From NCBI GenBank assembly GCA_050084515.1, contig CM114275.1:620001-684000 (forward strand): a stretch of 64,000 nucleotides of DNA, read 5' to 3'. The notes under the pieces were generated by a model. It was not told the origin of the DNA and did not search any database. It worked only from the letters and a program-made list of their open reading frames with translations. This document shows, in pieces, positions 1-13,023 of this stretch. Each line of letters opens with the position of its first letter. Position 1 is the first letter of the stretch. This DNA comes from Blasia pusilla. Lineage: Eukaryota; Marchantiophyta; Marchantiopsida; Blasiales. The translations under genes and the position numbers were made by a program.

Positions 1-3000
1 ATTCAAGTCTCAAGGATTGTAATCCTATCGTCTTTAAACCCAAGATTATCATGAAGACCAAGTGTATGACATCGAGAGTTGATTAGTTTCGTTAGTATGG
101 GCAGTTGTTCCCATAACCCCTAACTCTTCAATCGACGCACTTCAATGTCACTCTAGTGCACTACATTTGATCTGAATTGGCCATCTTTCAAAAGGAGGAC
201 ATTGTCCTACCCGTGCATGATTCTAAGAAGGAAGTGATGCCATAAAACAAATCGAAATCAATTCAAAGTGGAAGGAGCTATGAGGTTGGAAATTTTTAGC
301 CACGTATTAATAGAGAAAGAATACTACATTGTCAACTTTGAGATGAGAGTCGAAACTAAATTTTGTAACTCTTCATGAATGTGTGGCAAGGTTGCAGGTT
401 TCCACTAGCATTTTGTAGATCTTTAGGGATAAGGGTGGCTATGAGTAACCAAATTTCCAACCTCTTGGAACTAGTGTAGGTCATGGTTTAGGTTAAAGAT
501 TGAGTTTTGGTATCGGTGGTATATCAAGAAGTTTTTGTTCTATGGGTTAGGGATTGTTGAGACGTGGTCAACATTGTCTTCCACATTGATGGAGACCCTC
601 ATTTGTACTTGAGAGATGTTATTTGTAAATCTAGTCACGGTTGATCATAATGCCATTTATCCACAAGACTATTCGTGTTTTTGATGAGACTAAAAAGGAG
701 GGGTTTTCTAAGAGATTCCAATGATTCACTGTATGGATGCTTGGGTTACTCTAAAAAAGTCTATCTTATTGAGGAAATTGACATTCATGAACGCATTGAT
801 GGTTTTGCTTCTTCCACAACATTGGACTTGTTGGAGGTGATAAGTTCCATGGCCGAAATGAGGCTTTCAAGTAATTAAGGACCATAAATTCATCTTTGAT
901 GAAGCATGCCTTAGGATATATACATCAAAATATCCATCATATTTGTTGACCCTAGATGTTAAGTTTTTGTCAAGTAGGATCTCAAGAGGGAAATCAGACT
1001 CCACCAGCAATAAGTGTCGAAAGAGATTGTGACTTGCTTGATACGTGTAGGGCATCAAGCACGTGTACTCAAATGTAGTTCATCTCCTTGGTGGGATGCA
1101 TCCTTGGGACCAAGTTAGCTCTTCAAGAAAGAGCCAAGCATGATCAAGGGCCACAACACCTATGGAATCACTAAGTTCTATTAAATCAATCACAACACTC
1201 ACGATTAATTACATTCCTCCCAAATGGAGTTGAAATATTTTTTATACATTGCAAAGTAGGATGAATGGGTTTGTTTGGTCCTAACTACATTGAGTTTGCA
1301 CGCATACCTAGTTGAAGTTTTCAACTTGCACCTCCTGTTGTTTCAAGCCATGGCTTGTTGTCAATACTCAATAACTCTCAACTTCAAGGAAAGAACAAGG
1401 GGAAGAAAAAGGATGAGCATGGCATGGACACACTCACAGACAAGGATGGCCGAGATGAAAATTACTAGATCCACTTGTTGGTCCTTGTCATTTGTATGTT
1501 TTACCTATCTCATTATGGAAATGGTTGTTGTTGTTGTAATCACGTTATTGCATGTTGCATATAACTATGTGCTTCTCCATAGAGGCTAGAGTACTTAAGC
1601 TTCCCTTTGCTGCCAACTTGCGTGTCAAGGGTACCTTGCAGAAGAGATGGTTAGTAGGGTAAAGAAAGAAAAAAAAAACTAATTTTGGGTAAGGCACGGA
1701 ACCCTTGTTAATGCCCTCCACAATAAGACATACTTCTTGTCTTGGAGGGTCATGTAATATCTCAAGCCAAACTTGAGCCTTCGTCTTCTTTCAGCCAATG
1801 AATCTCATTATGTTGAAATACATCATATTTTGTTATTTGGCTTGCACCGACCAAAATTTTTCTTGGATTGGATCGAGTTAGTAAATGCATTACTCCCATC
1901 ATCAGCTACACAAAGTGTACCTAGGTGGGATATATATATTGGCGTGGCAAATCAGCCATTGTCCGGATGACTCTAGTTTGAATCTTGGACCATACATCTT
2001 TGGCCATTTGGGAATCAAAGTTGGAGACTATATACAAATGTTTGAGGAAGCACTTTCATTTTATAAGACCATACAAGTTATTTAAAGGCACCATTGGTAA
2101 CTCTTCAAGGAGTTTTCAAGGCCTCAATTCCATAGTATGTACAATGTATGAAAGAGTACCAAAAATCCACTCATTCTTTAGCAACTCAAACTTGTGTTGC
2201 AAATATGTACATGGATAGGGTGGCTTGAATGAAGACATCAAGGACTCATCAAATGATTTTTCAAAAGGATCCCCACCTCAAAGAACCCTAAGGACCCAAA
2301 AACAATAGAAAGAGATGTCTTTTCCACAACCGACTACGTACACCACTCACTTAAAGCAATAAAACCATAAGCTTACCCAAGAAAAGGATAGTGTTGAAAG
2401 ATACATGTACAAGCCAAAATTGTCTCCCCTATCCCGACCAATTCCACAATTTGATGTTAATAAAACTCCCTAATCACCAACCACACTCATGGCTCCAAAG
2501 TTGAAGACGGGAATGCTCCACCTCCCATTCCACCAAGCCCAAGAAATTTTCCCATCAATAAAGAAGTGGATGTCTAATAGGAATCAATCCAACCTCTTTC
2601 TGATGTAGGTCCATCTCCACAAGATAATTAAATAGTAACTCAAAAGCACAATCATGTGGCTTGCCTTGCCTTATTCACTTCATAACATTTTCTGGCTAAT
2701 TTTTGTATCATGACTTCATGATGTGCAAGTCTTAATGAGTTCACTGAAGAGAAGGGTAAAACAAGTTGCTATCACATATATGGATGCGCAACACATAGTC
2801 AAACAAAAAGAAGAAGCTTACGCAATGATTATCCACTCATAAGATTATCAATATTGACATGTCTCAACTTTTCAAACATTTCCTTACTTTACTTTTGGTG
2901 GTACCAACAATTCCAAATTGGTGCATAAGTGGGAAGTTTGGAGAATAGCAATGCTCCACCGGATTGGGGGACCATTCCTCAAGATGTTGAGGTGCATACT

Positions 3001-6000
3001 TTTCCTCACATCTTGGAAACTTATAAGAAAATTGGCCTTAATTTCCTTTCTTTGATTCTAGTATTCGTTAATAGTGATTTACTTACGTATAGTCAAGTGA
3101 CAACATTGTAGCCCGCTTGCAAAATGAAGGTTCGGGTAGTATTCCTAAAGAAAGTTAGGTAGTGTCATGTAATCCTTACTAGCATTTACTTATATGACCC
3201 TTATATATTTTTTAGTCCTCCAAAAGGCTATCAAGAGCAATTAATTAGGGCATGCCACCTTTGAAGCCATCCTTCTCATTTTGGCTTGTAGACGAAATGG
3301 AAATAGCTTGCATGGGCCACTTTGGCTATATACTTTATATAAGAATATGTTGACACTTAAAGTATCCATGAGCATTTCATGGGCTGTTAGGAAAGTTTAC
3401 ACAATTTATGACAATCACTTGTTAAGCATTTGTTTACCATGTGTATCAAATTGGTTTAAACATTGGATGTGAAAATATGATTGGTGGAATTATAGCTATT
3501 GAACAAAAGGGTTCATATTTTGGCACAATAAGCTTGCTTTTTGGTCCTTGTTATTTCATACATTATCTCTATAATAGGGTATATAGGTATGTTTATTGCA
3601 TTAGCAAGCATGCCTACAATGTGATTTTGTAGTCCCATTGGAAGCCATCTTTCATGTGTGAGCCTTGTCATTGCAATAATAAGTTATCATCTGGAACCAA
3701 ATTTTGAGCTTCTAGGCTATTCCTAGGAAGGAGATCCTTTTTTTTTAGTGAAGGGCTTGGATTGGTTCATGAGGGCTATTGATGAAGAGGCCAGCTTGCA
3801 CTTTAGGGTTTCAAACCTCTGAGGTTACATTCCATTTGAAATATTTAATGGTATAACAAGGTCATTTATTTCCACTTTGAGATGGTGGGAGATTCAATCA
3901 GTTGAAACATCCACATTACTCCTTTAGCATCTTCAAGAACTCCTTCGTATGCTCTTAGCTCTATAAGGCCATCTTTGAATAATTGTTACAAGACGAGTTT
4001 CACTCACACTAAATTTGATACACATCTTGTACGTGAACAAAGACATGACACTTAGAAAAGATAGCAATAAAATCCATATAAGAGATGGAAAAGATTGTAA
4101 TCAAGAAGACAACCGATCCATTGCCTTCTTGAAGATGTTATGGCATTTTGGTTCTTGACACTTGTGGTGTATGAAATAACAAGAACCAAAATGCAAGAAC
4201 CAAGAATATGAACCCTATTCCTACAAGAAGAAGACCATGATAGAAACTTGAAATATAGAAGTGGAAGGTGTATTTTGGAGCATCGTTGCACCAAAACAGA
4301 CAAGTCCTTCCTTAAGACGGACATGGATGGACATGTCTGGACATATCCACGAACATGGGTTCCAAGAGGTGGGACCCACACTTTTAGGCCATGATGGAAG
4401 GCAAAGTAAGGATGAGAGGAGCCATGAGGAAGGATGGAGTGGGGGTGGAGGGAGGAAGAAATGGAGGAGTATGGAACACTGAGGCAAGTAAGGGGAATGA
4501 GAAAGAAGGGACAGGTAGAGCCCATACGGACAAGTCCTTCCATAGGACAGACATAAGTCCACGATACTCATAAGGACACGTACTTTGTCCACATGCAACC
4601 TTGTTTTGGAGGCAATGCCAAGCTGTATAGATGAGATGAGGCTTCCGAAAAGACTAGACTTGCATGAAATGGCTTCCTACATAACTAGAGAAACACGTCA
4701 CATCATAAAACTTGTAGTCTTTACCCAAAACCTAAGCTTCTTCAAGGAGAGTTGATGCATGCCTCAAGGATGCAGATGCAATGCCCAAGAACTAATATGG
4801 AAGAAAACTTTTTTTGTACAAATGGATCTAAAAATGCAAATCTCAAGTCCACTACTATAATGAACAGCTAAAATTATTATCATTCTTATTAAATAAAGAA
4901 AAGACCCTTCATGCAAGAGGGCCCAAGCATGATAGCTTGAAACAAAGTTATGAAGGGTGCCTATTGGATGCAGTTCCAAGTGCAAATTGAATAATGAAAA
5001 TAAACTTCACATTGAGTGAGATCATGTATTCAAGGCCTTCATTAAAAGATATCCTTTCAGAACGGCATAACAAGGTCTCCATCACGGAGAGTCCCAACCC
5101 TAAATCTTGACCAAAGTCTAGTGAGAAAAAGATGCATGACAAAGTAAAAAAACAAGGCACTTACCATATGGGCAAGGAAATCTCCCACTCAACCAGGAGT
5201 TGAAGCTTGAAGTAGGGAATAAGAGAATCCTTTTGCGATAAACATGCATCAACATCCTGGTGGCTCAAAGTGACATAAGTCAAAAGAAGCAATTCTCGGA
5301 AATCAACATAGGGTTCTCCAATAAAAGTATATATGTATATAAATTAGATGTGCACATATTCTTTTAGTGTAGATTAGTTGTGTTAGTAAATCATATCCAA
5401 CCTCATGGATCCTAAATCGACCCTTGCAGACCCCCAACGGGCTCAATCCCCCCACCCCCAAAAGCCCCGCAACCTCTTACTCTAGACTAAAAATGCTAGA
5501 TGTCAAGAAGTTGGAAGGGGTATTTTAATAAAATAGATATGGATTATGTGTCCCATTTAAATATCATATCCATAGCCTAGTAGAGCCCCCTAAAACCCAA
5601 TTTCTCTATTCCAAAATCTGGATGTATCCATGTTCCAACAAACTACCATGCACCTTCATGAACCTCTCGGTCTTACACTAGTAATTCTAGAATTGTTTGA
5701 TCTAGATGAAATTTATTATGTGTGATGCATTTCACTCTCCTAATTCCTCCTCACCCACACATTGTCATGGTTTCCTCTACTTGTGTTGTGGTCAATTTGA
5801 ATAGCCCTAACAAGAGGAAACCATTGGGCACCATTGAGGACATATACATTTTGTTTCAATAGTATGTTTTTTGGTAGTTGCCCCATGCTCCTGACCCAAA
5901 TAAGTTCCTATCTCAACCACTATCTACTACGATTCAAAATCTCTCTAAGCACCACATCCCAACTAGTGTTTAGCACTCACGTAAAAATCTCAAGATTGGG

Positions 6001-6180
6001 TCTGGAAAACTTGAATTGAATAGTTATGCCCTTGAATTGCATTAGCACAAATCAACATGTGATTGCGGATACCATTGAAGATCTTGGAAAGACAAAAATA
6101 CCTACACTTCAAATTCTGGATCTCATGGAGCATGGAGAAAAAATATCACAAATGTGATGTACAAAGACCACAAATGGCCA
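1..6180. other. AT-rich intergenic spacer, no gene recognised
   Basis: About 6 kb of AT-rich sequence with only short frames (none above 163 codons) in all six readings. None of the translations resembles a family I recognise. The composition and density of stops are like those of old, decayed repeat DNA. The only clear internal structure is the inverted repeat near position 4143 and a short recurring phrase (GACAAGTCCTTCC) at about 4299 and 4529. It may hold a retroelement too decayed to identify by eye. Confidence 0.55.
4143..4194. repeat. 15-bp perfect inverted repeat
   Basis: GCATTTTGGTTCTTG at 4143-4157 is repeated as its exact reverse complement at 4180-4194, with 22 nt between. It could form a hairpin. 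No gene lies nearby and no function is evident. Confidence 0.85.
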
Positions 6181-7040
6181 CAAACAATGAGAAAAACTAA
6201 ACCCTCCCGCTGAAGAGACCCTTGCCTTCAATCTATATACAATAGAATCCATACAGTTGGCTCTCCTGCCTGCATATCTGGCATACTTGCTTCACTAGAC
6301 TACAAAACACTCTACTGGAGAAATTTCATCATTAATGATAGATCTGGAGTCAAAAAGACTCTGTACGAAAACAGGTGTATGTAATGGGGCGCGAAGGCAT
6401 CCCAAAGTACACTCCAGTTGTATGGAATACAGGGATTGAGTGTTCCAAGGTTGCAGGGTGAATATCGCAGGATCATAGTAAACAATCATTTTCGAGTGAC
6501 TCATTGCTACAATTTCCTCACTTTCATCCTCTTCCCAATTCACTGGTTTCAGGTGAGTACAATAAGCTCTCTCTTTCGTTTTGAGGAATATTCAATTAAG
6601 CGGTCGGCTGGTGTGTGTGGAAGTACCTGCAGGAACAGGAAGAAAAACTTGTAAGAATTTAAGCGGAGGCCCCAAGACTGCAGTGCTCCAAATTGGACAG
6701 TCGATGAGTCCAGCCAGAAGCAACATAGCCTTCCCAAAGGATCCTCAAGTACAAGCTCTGTGCATTTGCTTTTTGGGGACCATCACTTCAGAATCTATAC
6801 ATAAGAAAGAAAAGATCATGAAGAACTCACCAGAGAAAATGCAATCACACACCTCAAACTCCATTGAATTCATCTCATCTCAAACACATTCTCAATTACA
6901 ACAGAGAACTTGTGTAGGTATAGTACACGGACGTTCCACGACTCTTTCCCTGATACGTGGAAGTCCCGCCAGAATTGTCCGGCAACTGAATCTAGCAATT
7001 GTTTTCTACGCTATTTGCCAATCTTGATCTATGAGATGTA
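6181..7040. other. 3' flank of the nicastrin gene
   Basis: This stretch lies immediately downstream of the nicastrin stop codon (minus strand) and is likely to include its 3' untranslated region. Short frames on both strands look like chance frames and match nothing I recognise. No certain polyadenylation signal could be chosen. Confidence 0.4.
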
Positions 7041-9161
7041 TCAAGCTCGCTTAAGTCGTTTTTGGAACACTGCCCTGGTAGTAAATACAATGCAGAATGA
7101 GGCAACGGTCAGCGCTGATCCAATCCCCAGCATAATGTCATCTTGAGTTGAGCTTTCTTTTAAGTAGGCTTGCACATGAATAGACTTCCAGAAGCTCTCA
7201 GTCCAAACCGGATCAACCTCACTCATTATGTCACCACGATCTGCTGCTGTGACCCTCCAACCATCTTCCTGATATTGCAGTCGTGGTGAGTACGCAGGAA
7301 TGTATCTTGTGGTTGACATCATACAGTGTCCTTTGTGATCTCCTGTAGCTCCTACACAAACTTCATTGGTATCACTGCACTTTTGTACACATTCTTCAAA
7401 CGATGAAGTGGAAGCTGCCGCCTTTTCTGCTGTACCTCCACTTGTGCCCGGACCTTTCTTAACTGTTCCAGTCCGTGACGCTAGAAAATTCCACACAAAC
7501 CGTGATGTATCATCTATATTTTCTAAATAGGGTGAAAATGAAGGGGCACCAAGAAGAACACCAACATAATGGTTTGCGTATGCCTGTATAGGTGTAATCA
7601 GGCTCTTCACCAGATCGCATTCCAAACCTGGTGTGCGTGCAAGAAGACAGCCCACCAATTCATTCACCAGAGAGCTGTTAACATGAATTGATTGGAGAAG
7701 AGTCGAATTGCCTGCACTGTCTCCCAGAAGGTAGATTGTGCGAGCTATAATTGAAGCTGTTACTATGATGGAGGTTGTATTGATGTTCATAGCATCATCC
7801 AAGTGGCTGTGATAGAATGGATTCTTAAAAGATTTATCAAACTCCTCAAGAACAACACCAGCGATGGACGCATTCTTCTGTACGAAGGACATAAGTGATG
7901 AAGGAGGGATGCCCGGATTCAGCTCACTAGCCAACCTCACTTCCACCGGACCCAGATCCTGAGCAGCAGACAATGAAGAAGCCGATGCTTCCAACGCCTC
8001 CAAAATCTCCTCACTCGCAGTTGTAATAGGAGTTTTCTGCCTGTGGGCATAGAGAGTGACTCCGCCAGAATCCACAGCCTGACCAACTGAACCAACCTCT
8101 AGAATCTGATGGATGTGGGAGGCAGAGAGACCAGCTAGGGCAGGATTTCCAGCTGCAAGCTCCAACAGAAATCTTCGACTCCCAAGATAACCCCAAGATT
8201 CTCCTGTAAGCACAAGGAACACTATTTGCTTCTGGAATTCACCAACATCAGCCACCTTTGAAAGGGCATCCGCAGCAGCTAGCAGAGCTATCAGTCCTGA
8301 CAACGATGAGTCTGCTCCAGGTGTTGAGTCACGAAACAAAGATGCAGAGTCCATTGATGCTACAGCCAGCACAAGTGGTTTGTCCACAGGGGCTGTGGCA
8401 TTCAAAAAAGGGAGTGAAGACCACACACTATAACCTCCCAAAGGCAAGCATGCCCATTCTTTTAGGCATGAATCAGAGTCATGGGTCCCAGCTTTGGTAG
8501 TCTGCATGACAAAATCAAACTCTGCAACATGGAGTGGGAACTTGAAATTGCAATTCTTATTCGCTGCAGCATACTCCCGTATGATGGGAGAGCTCTCTTC
8601 AGAAAGTAACAACATAGGAAAATTAAACCGCTTCTGCAAGAGACCAAACCCTGCAGTGTTCCATGTATACTCATCTTTGTAAGGAGAAAATTCTGATTGT
8701 GGAAATGCTACATCTGGAGAAAAGACCGTGTTCGGCCTTGAAGTATTTTGGTCGTACTCAACAAGCACTCCTGCAACTCGTGCAGCCAGAGAAGGATCAT
8801 ACAGAGTCCTGTTCAGAAACTCGTGGAGTGCTGATGAGGGTAGCACTATAGTTGTTTTGAAGCCTAGTTGCAACATTTCATCCGAGATATGCTGTAGTGG
8901 AGCTTGAACTTTACTCCTACCTGGATCGGCACAACCCACTTCCCCCTTGAGATTGAGAAGGCGGACACACGCGGTCCCATCTACACTCTGATACATCGAC
9001 TTCTCTATGTCCGAAACGGATCGCAGCACAGCACCGTGAGCTGGGAGGGAACAGTAGCAGAGACAGAGCACTAGGAGTAGAAAAAGGCACCATGGAAACG
9101 ATTTCGACATTGGGCTCCATGCCGCTCCACCCTTGCAGAGGAACACCTCAGCTGACCTCAT
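7041..9161 (-). CDS. NCT: nicastrin, gamma-secretase subunit (single exon)
   Basis: One uninterrupted frame encodes 706 residues, close to the usual length of plant nicastrin (about 680). Nicastrin is the large type I glycoprotein of the gamma-secretase complex, which cleaves transmembrane proteins with presenilin, APH-1 and PEN-2 in endomembranes. Seen here: a hydrophobic signal segment at about residues 24-40; a long lumenal part with several N-x-S/T sites (NRT, NTS, NAT, NAS, NTT, NST); the aminopeptidase-like segment, with GADSSLSGL at 282-290 and GESWGYLGSRR at 320-330, which corresponds to the animal DYIGS region; and one C-terminal membrane helix at about 675-697 followed by a short basic tail (QKRLKRA). 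The start is either the first ATG (9161) or Met18 (9110), which sits directly before the signal peptide; the second gives a more normal signal sequence. The absence of introns is unusual for a plant nicastrin. The frame has no lesion, so it is probably functional. Confidence 0.95.
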   Translation of the reverse strand: MRSAEVFLCKGGAAWSPMSKSFPWCLFLLLVLCLCYCSLPAHGAVLRSVSDIEKSMYQSVDGTACVRLLNLKGEVGCADPGRSKVQAPLQHISDEMLQLGFKTTIVLPSSALHEFLNRTLYDPSLAARVAGVLVEYDQNTSRPNTVFSPDVAFPQSEFSPYKDEYTWNTAGFGLLQKRFNFPMLLLSEESSPIIREYAAANKNCNFKFPLHVAEFDFVMQTTKAGTHDSDSCLKEWACLPLGGYSVWSSLPFLNATAPVDKPLVLAVASMDSASLFRDSTPGADSSLSGLIALLAAADALSKVADVGEFQKQIVFLVLTGESWGYLGSRRFLLELAAGNPALAGLSASHIHQILEVGSVGQAVDSGGVTLYAHRQKTPITTASEEILEALEASASSLSAAQDLGPVEVRLASELNPGIPPSSLMSFVQKNASIAGVVLEEFDKSFKNPFYHSHLDDAMNINTTSIIVTASIIARTIYLLGDSAGNSTLLQSIHVNSSLVNELVGCLLARTPGLECDLVKSLITPIQAYANHYVGVLLGAPSFSPYLENIDDTSRFVWNFLASRTGTVKKGPGTSGGTAEKAAASTSSFEECVQKCSDTNEVCVGATGDHKGHCMMSTTRYIPAYSPRLQYQEDGWRVTAADRGDIMSEVDPVWTESFWKSIHVQAYLKESSTQDDIMLGIGSALTVASFCIVFTTRAVFQKRLKRA

Positions 9162-10690
9162 ATCTCAAGCTCACAGAAAATAATGTGTGGAGTCAGCAAA
9201 CACAAACACCCGGGGACGTTTGTGCTTCGGCAGCTGAGAACGCCAGCGGAGCTCCTCGTTTGTGGGACAGTAACTTGACAAGCTTCATGCCTCAAGGTCT
9301 GAAAGGGAAGATTTTGGATCAAACCTCACAAACTCAAGGTACTGTTGCAGCATATCGGGAGAAACTACAGCATTCCAGCTGTGCAACACGGACATTCCGC
9401 CGAGCTCCAGATCGAGTAACAACCGAAGATATAGCCTGCTTCGGATCAGGCCACGCCCTACGGCACTCCAATTGTGAATGCTCCACGTTCAGTGGATCTC
9501 ATATGTCCACCTCCAGAGACATGGATTGTGAATTCAATAGATAAAAGCATCCCAAGAGATCACTTGAGCTAATCCCGGTAAACCCTAGAACACTCCACCT
9601 GGTAAAACAGAAAACAATGCCCTCAGAATCAATTGAGAGTCTAGAGGGCAGTGAGACAGACACCATTAATAATAATTTATTCGCATTGCAAGAAGTCATA
9701 GATCGCCAATCCCTCTCACCACAACAACTCTAGGGAGCTACAACTCCGTATACGTGAGTCCGAACGCACGAATCAACTGTAGGGTCTAGTGAGAAGTAAC
9801 GCGAGCATTCGTCAAAAACGCCACTTCGAACTGAGAGACATTCTTCGACCACCGACCCCTTGCACCACAACGAATCCCAGGCCATCGCCTTCAAGCTCAA
9901 AATATGTCGACTCTCCAAAATCAAGGCGCAGACAGCTTCTCCACCACACTAATTGACAGCCCTAAGAGAAACCCTCAACCCTCTCCAGAACTCTAATTCC
10001 CATCTACACCGATGTCAACTCAAGAATCCGGAAACGCCGACATTCGCTGCTTGAGATCCACACAAGCCCTTCGCCGTTTCTCCACATCGACGAAGTACAA
10101 AACAAAACAACGAAACAAAACCAAAAATCCCACTCCAGCCAACTTCACGCTTCCAAATCCAAATAGCCCCGCTATTCCAAGATCGCCTTTGCACGCAATC
10201 AACCAATCCGAACTCAAACCCCCATCTCCAGACCACACCGATGACCTAAACGCAAAATCAACCCCAACCGCATAATCCCACGCCACAACACGTCGGATGA
10301 CCCGATTTCTAGTCCACTCCCTCCAATCCCTGCACCGCTCCAAGCTCCTCTCTCCCTACACACAAACCTCATCTCTGCGATCCCAGGCTGCGCGATCATC
10401 CGACGAATCGAGGATGGCCATTGCAGAAACCCTCCGGCACCGAACGCGACGCGGCGATGCAAAAGATGAGCTCATACCTCCAAGCGACGGACGTTCGGGT
10501 GCAGCCTTCCAGTTGTTGTCGATCCACGAAGAGGCGAAACAAATGCGCGCAAGACGGAATGAATCGAGTGGACTTGGAGAGGACGAGTCGAGCTGGCGAT
10601 CCGCACACCAAAAACTACCAGACGTTCCATTCCCTTCCCTTCTTTCCCTGACAAAGTTGTGACTTTAGGGTGAGGGTCAGGTTGGCACTT
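9162..10690 (-). promoter_or_regulatory. nicastrin 5' region (UTR/promoter, possibly spliced)
   Basis: A moderately GC-richer block upstream of nicastrin, distinct from the AT-rich DNA beyond about 10690. Overlapping frames of 60-150 codons occur on both strands here, as is common in such sequence, but none resembles a known protein. It most likely carries the 5' untranslated region and promoter of nicastrin; a divergent transcript to the right is also possible. I could not place a TATA box or transcription start with confidence. Confidence 0.4.
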
Positions 10691-13023
10691 ATGACTTTAC
10701 TTTACTTTTGAGTTCGCACTTGTGGACTTAGATGTGTAAGGGAGGGAAGGAGCCAAAATGATTTGTTTTTCCATTTTGTTTCTGCCACGTGGACTTATGT
10801 GAATCGTTTTGGGGGTTTTATTTTAGAGTGATGATGATTTTTTGTTTCAAGTTTCATATATGGATTTATGAGATTTGATGGAGGCACGTGTATTTGGGGG
10901 ATTATGTGTGTGAGTGATGATTTTGTTTCAAGTTTCATCACGACGGCACTTCGCATTGATGACATGACGAGAACTAGTGATCCTCAAGTTTATTTCATCA
11001 TCCTCTCCTCTTATTAGAATATATAAGATGCGAGAGGTTAACATGATGATGACCATTGTTATAGTTTCGGATCCTATGCAAGAGTAAGTTTGAGCATACT
11101 TACTTGCACAAGAGAGGTTGCTACAAGAAACAATAGTGGCGGCGGCATAGAACACGATTCAACTTTAAAATTGCCTTCAAGAACGACAGGGCTTTGTCTT
11201 ATTAGATACTAGTGTACGCATGTGCGATGCATGGGTTTGAATTACCTCCAATAATTAACTCTCAACTATCATTTAAAATCCATTTCGAGTAATTTTCTTG
11301 GCTTAAGAGGTGAGCCATCCTATTGGTTACAAGTGCCAAGTGGTGAAGAGTTTATATGATGAAGAGGCACTCTCCAATAATAATATAGATTGAGATTGAG
11401 AGATATTTGGTTATTAGTGGGAGGTTTAACACTTTCTTGGCATAGTGTGGCCTTGGTGTTCTCCAACTCTACCTTGTTGTCCCCTCTCGTTATGTTCTTT
11501 ATAGGTTCCCTTTTTTTAATTTATCCCATTTATCCCTTTTTATGTCATTTAAGTTGAACTAAAATGACGTTAAAAGGCTAAGAGATGTGAAAAAATATTC
11601 TATTTCAAGTAAATTTTTGTATCTACGAGCCTCCGTTCTTACGTGAGGATATAGATTCTGTTCTTGACCTTAAAGTAGTCTCAGGATCCAAAAATATCAT
11701 TAAATTTTGCTTTCGCTTCCTTCTTGCACCAAATAAGTAAATGGTTGTAAGTACTACCCTTTCTTGAAGAATGCTATGCTTCTTTAGAATAAAAAGTGAT
11801 TAACATATTCCTTACAACAACAAAAAAACCCCTCCCCACTTGCCCTTCCCTCATCCAACTATAGTATATAATACTCATATATTAGACCAATGTGGAAAAA
11901 ATAGTTAACAAACTTGTGTGTAGCACATGTGGGTAGGGTAGATGGAAACATTGGAGAGAGAGAGAGAGAGAGGGAGGGGGGTGAAGGGAGAACTTGTAAG
12001 GGCCTAAATAGCATATTTTTAACTTAACTAATGGTATAACTATATTATCCATCTATAACATAGGTAGATAAATTCTCATACGATAATAATAAAATTTTAT
12101 ACTTACAATATTTATTGGAATATATAATGTGTACAATCCAAGTTTAGGGAAGAAATTGCTAAAAGTAGAGTAAAAGTGTGGTAAAAAAATAAAAAAACTT
12201 TGAGTATCAACCATTCAAGATACCCAAAGAAGTAACACCTCTAAATTTTCCCCAAATAATTTAAATAACTAAAAGTCGTCCCTAAAAGGAAAGAAGACAT
12301 GCAAGTCTAATCTAGTTATCTATTTATAGAAGGCTAGAACCTAAGAATCTACAAATTTCTTATGATCCTTGTGGCATTTAAATCAATCTCCCCTCCATGA
12401 TTATAATCCCATTTTCTTAACAAGAAATTTTTTTAAGGGAATTTCATGTGTAGAGACCAAAGAGCCTATTTCATACTGGAACTCTCCCATGGTTGTCCCA
12501 AATCTCATCTTGTTGTTCACAAATCTATGTCCTCTTCAAAAGCAATGAGTGCTTAGCCCTAGAATCAGATGTTTTAAATTTTGTTTTGAAAACTAGAGGT
12601 TACAGTTTTGTGATATGAGTAGAAGAAGGCCCACTCATATGCCCTTAGCAATGGCCACAAACCATTAATTCATCCATGTATGAGGCAACATGACATGGCC
12701 CAATTCCTACACGTGTATTATGCAACGTTTTTCTCTGTATAGTTTTTCATTTTTTTAAAATTTTGCATTATCCTTATTATAATGCAATTTGTGTATTCAT
12801 TCGTTCTTCACTATGAATTGTTGCATTCATCTCATTACTCACGAATGTAGTGAGGAGTCAATGGGAGGTGTAAGCATCGTCATTACTTCTTACTCACAGC
12901 TTTTCTAAGATGATGGATTTTTATTTGTGAAAGGTTGAAATCTAACAAATGTTGGCATTTGTAAAGTATGAAATTGTGAATGTTTGAAATAATCTCTGAG
13001 CGCAATTCTTCATTACTAGTAAT
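10691..13023. other. AT-rich intergenic spacer
   Basis: No gene seen. It separates the nicastrin 5' region from the 3' end of the GT14 gene. It includes a short (GA)n run at about 11955-11975. Confidence 0.6.
11955..11975. repeat. (GA)n microsatellite
   Basis: About ten GA dinucleotides followed by a G-rich stretch (GGGAGGGGGG). Simple-sequence repeat in intergenic DNA. Confidence 0.8.

Noticed and set aside
4052-4598. Frames of 125-163 codons rich in Ser, Pro and Leu
   Set aside because: They come from a purine/pyrimidine-skewed stretch (GGAGGG-type) read in several frames and look like chance.
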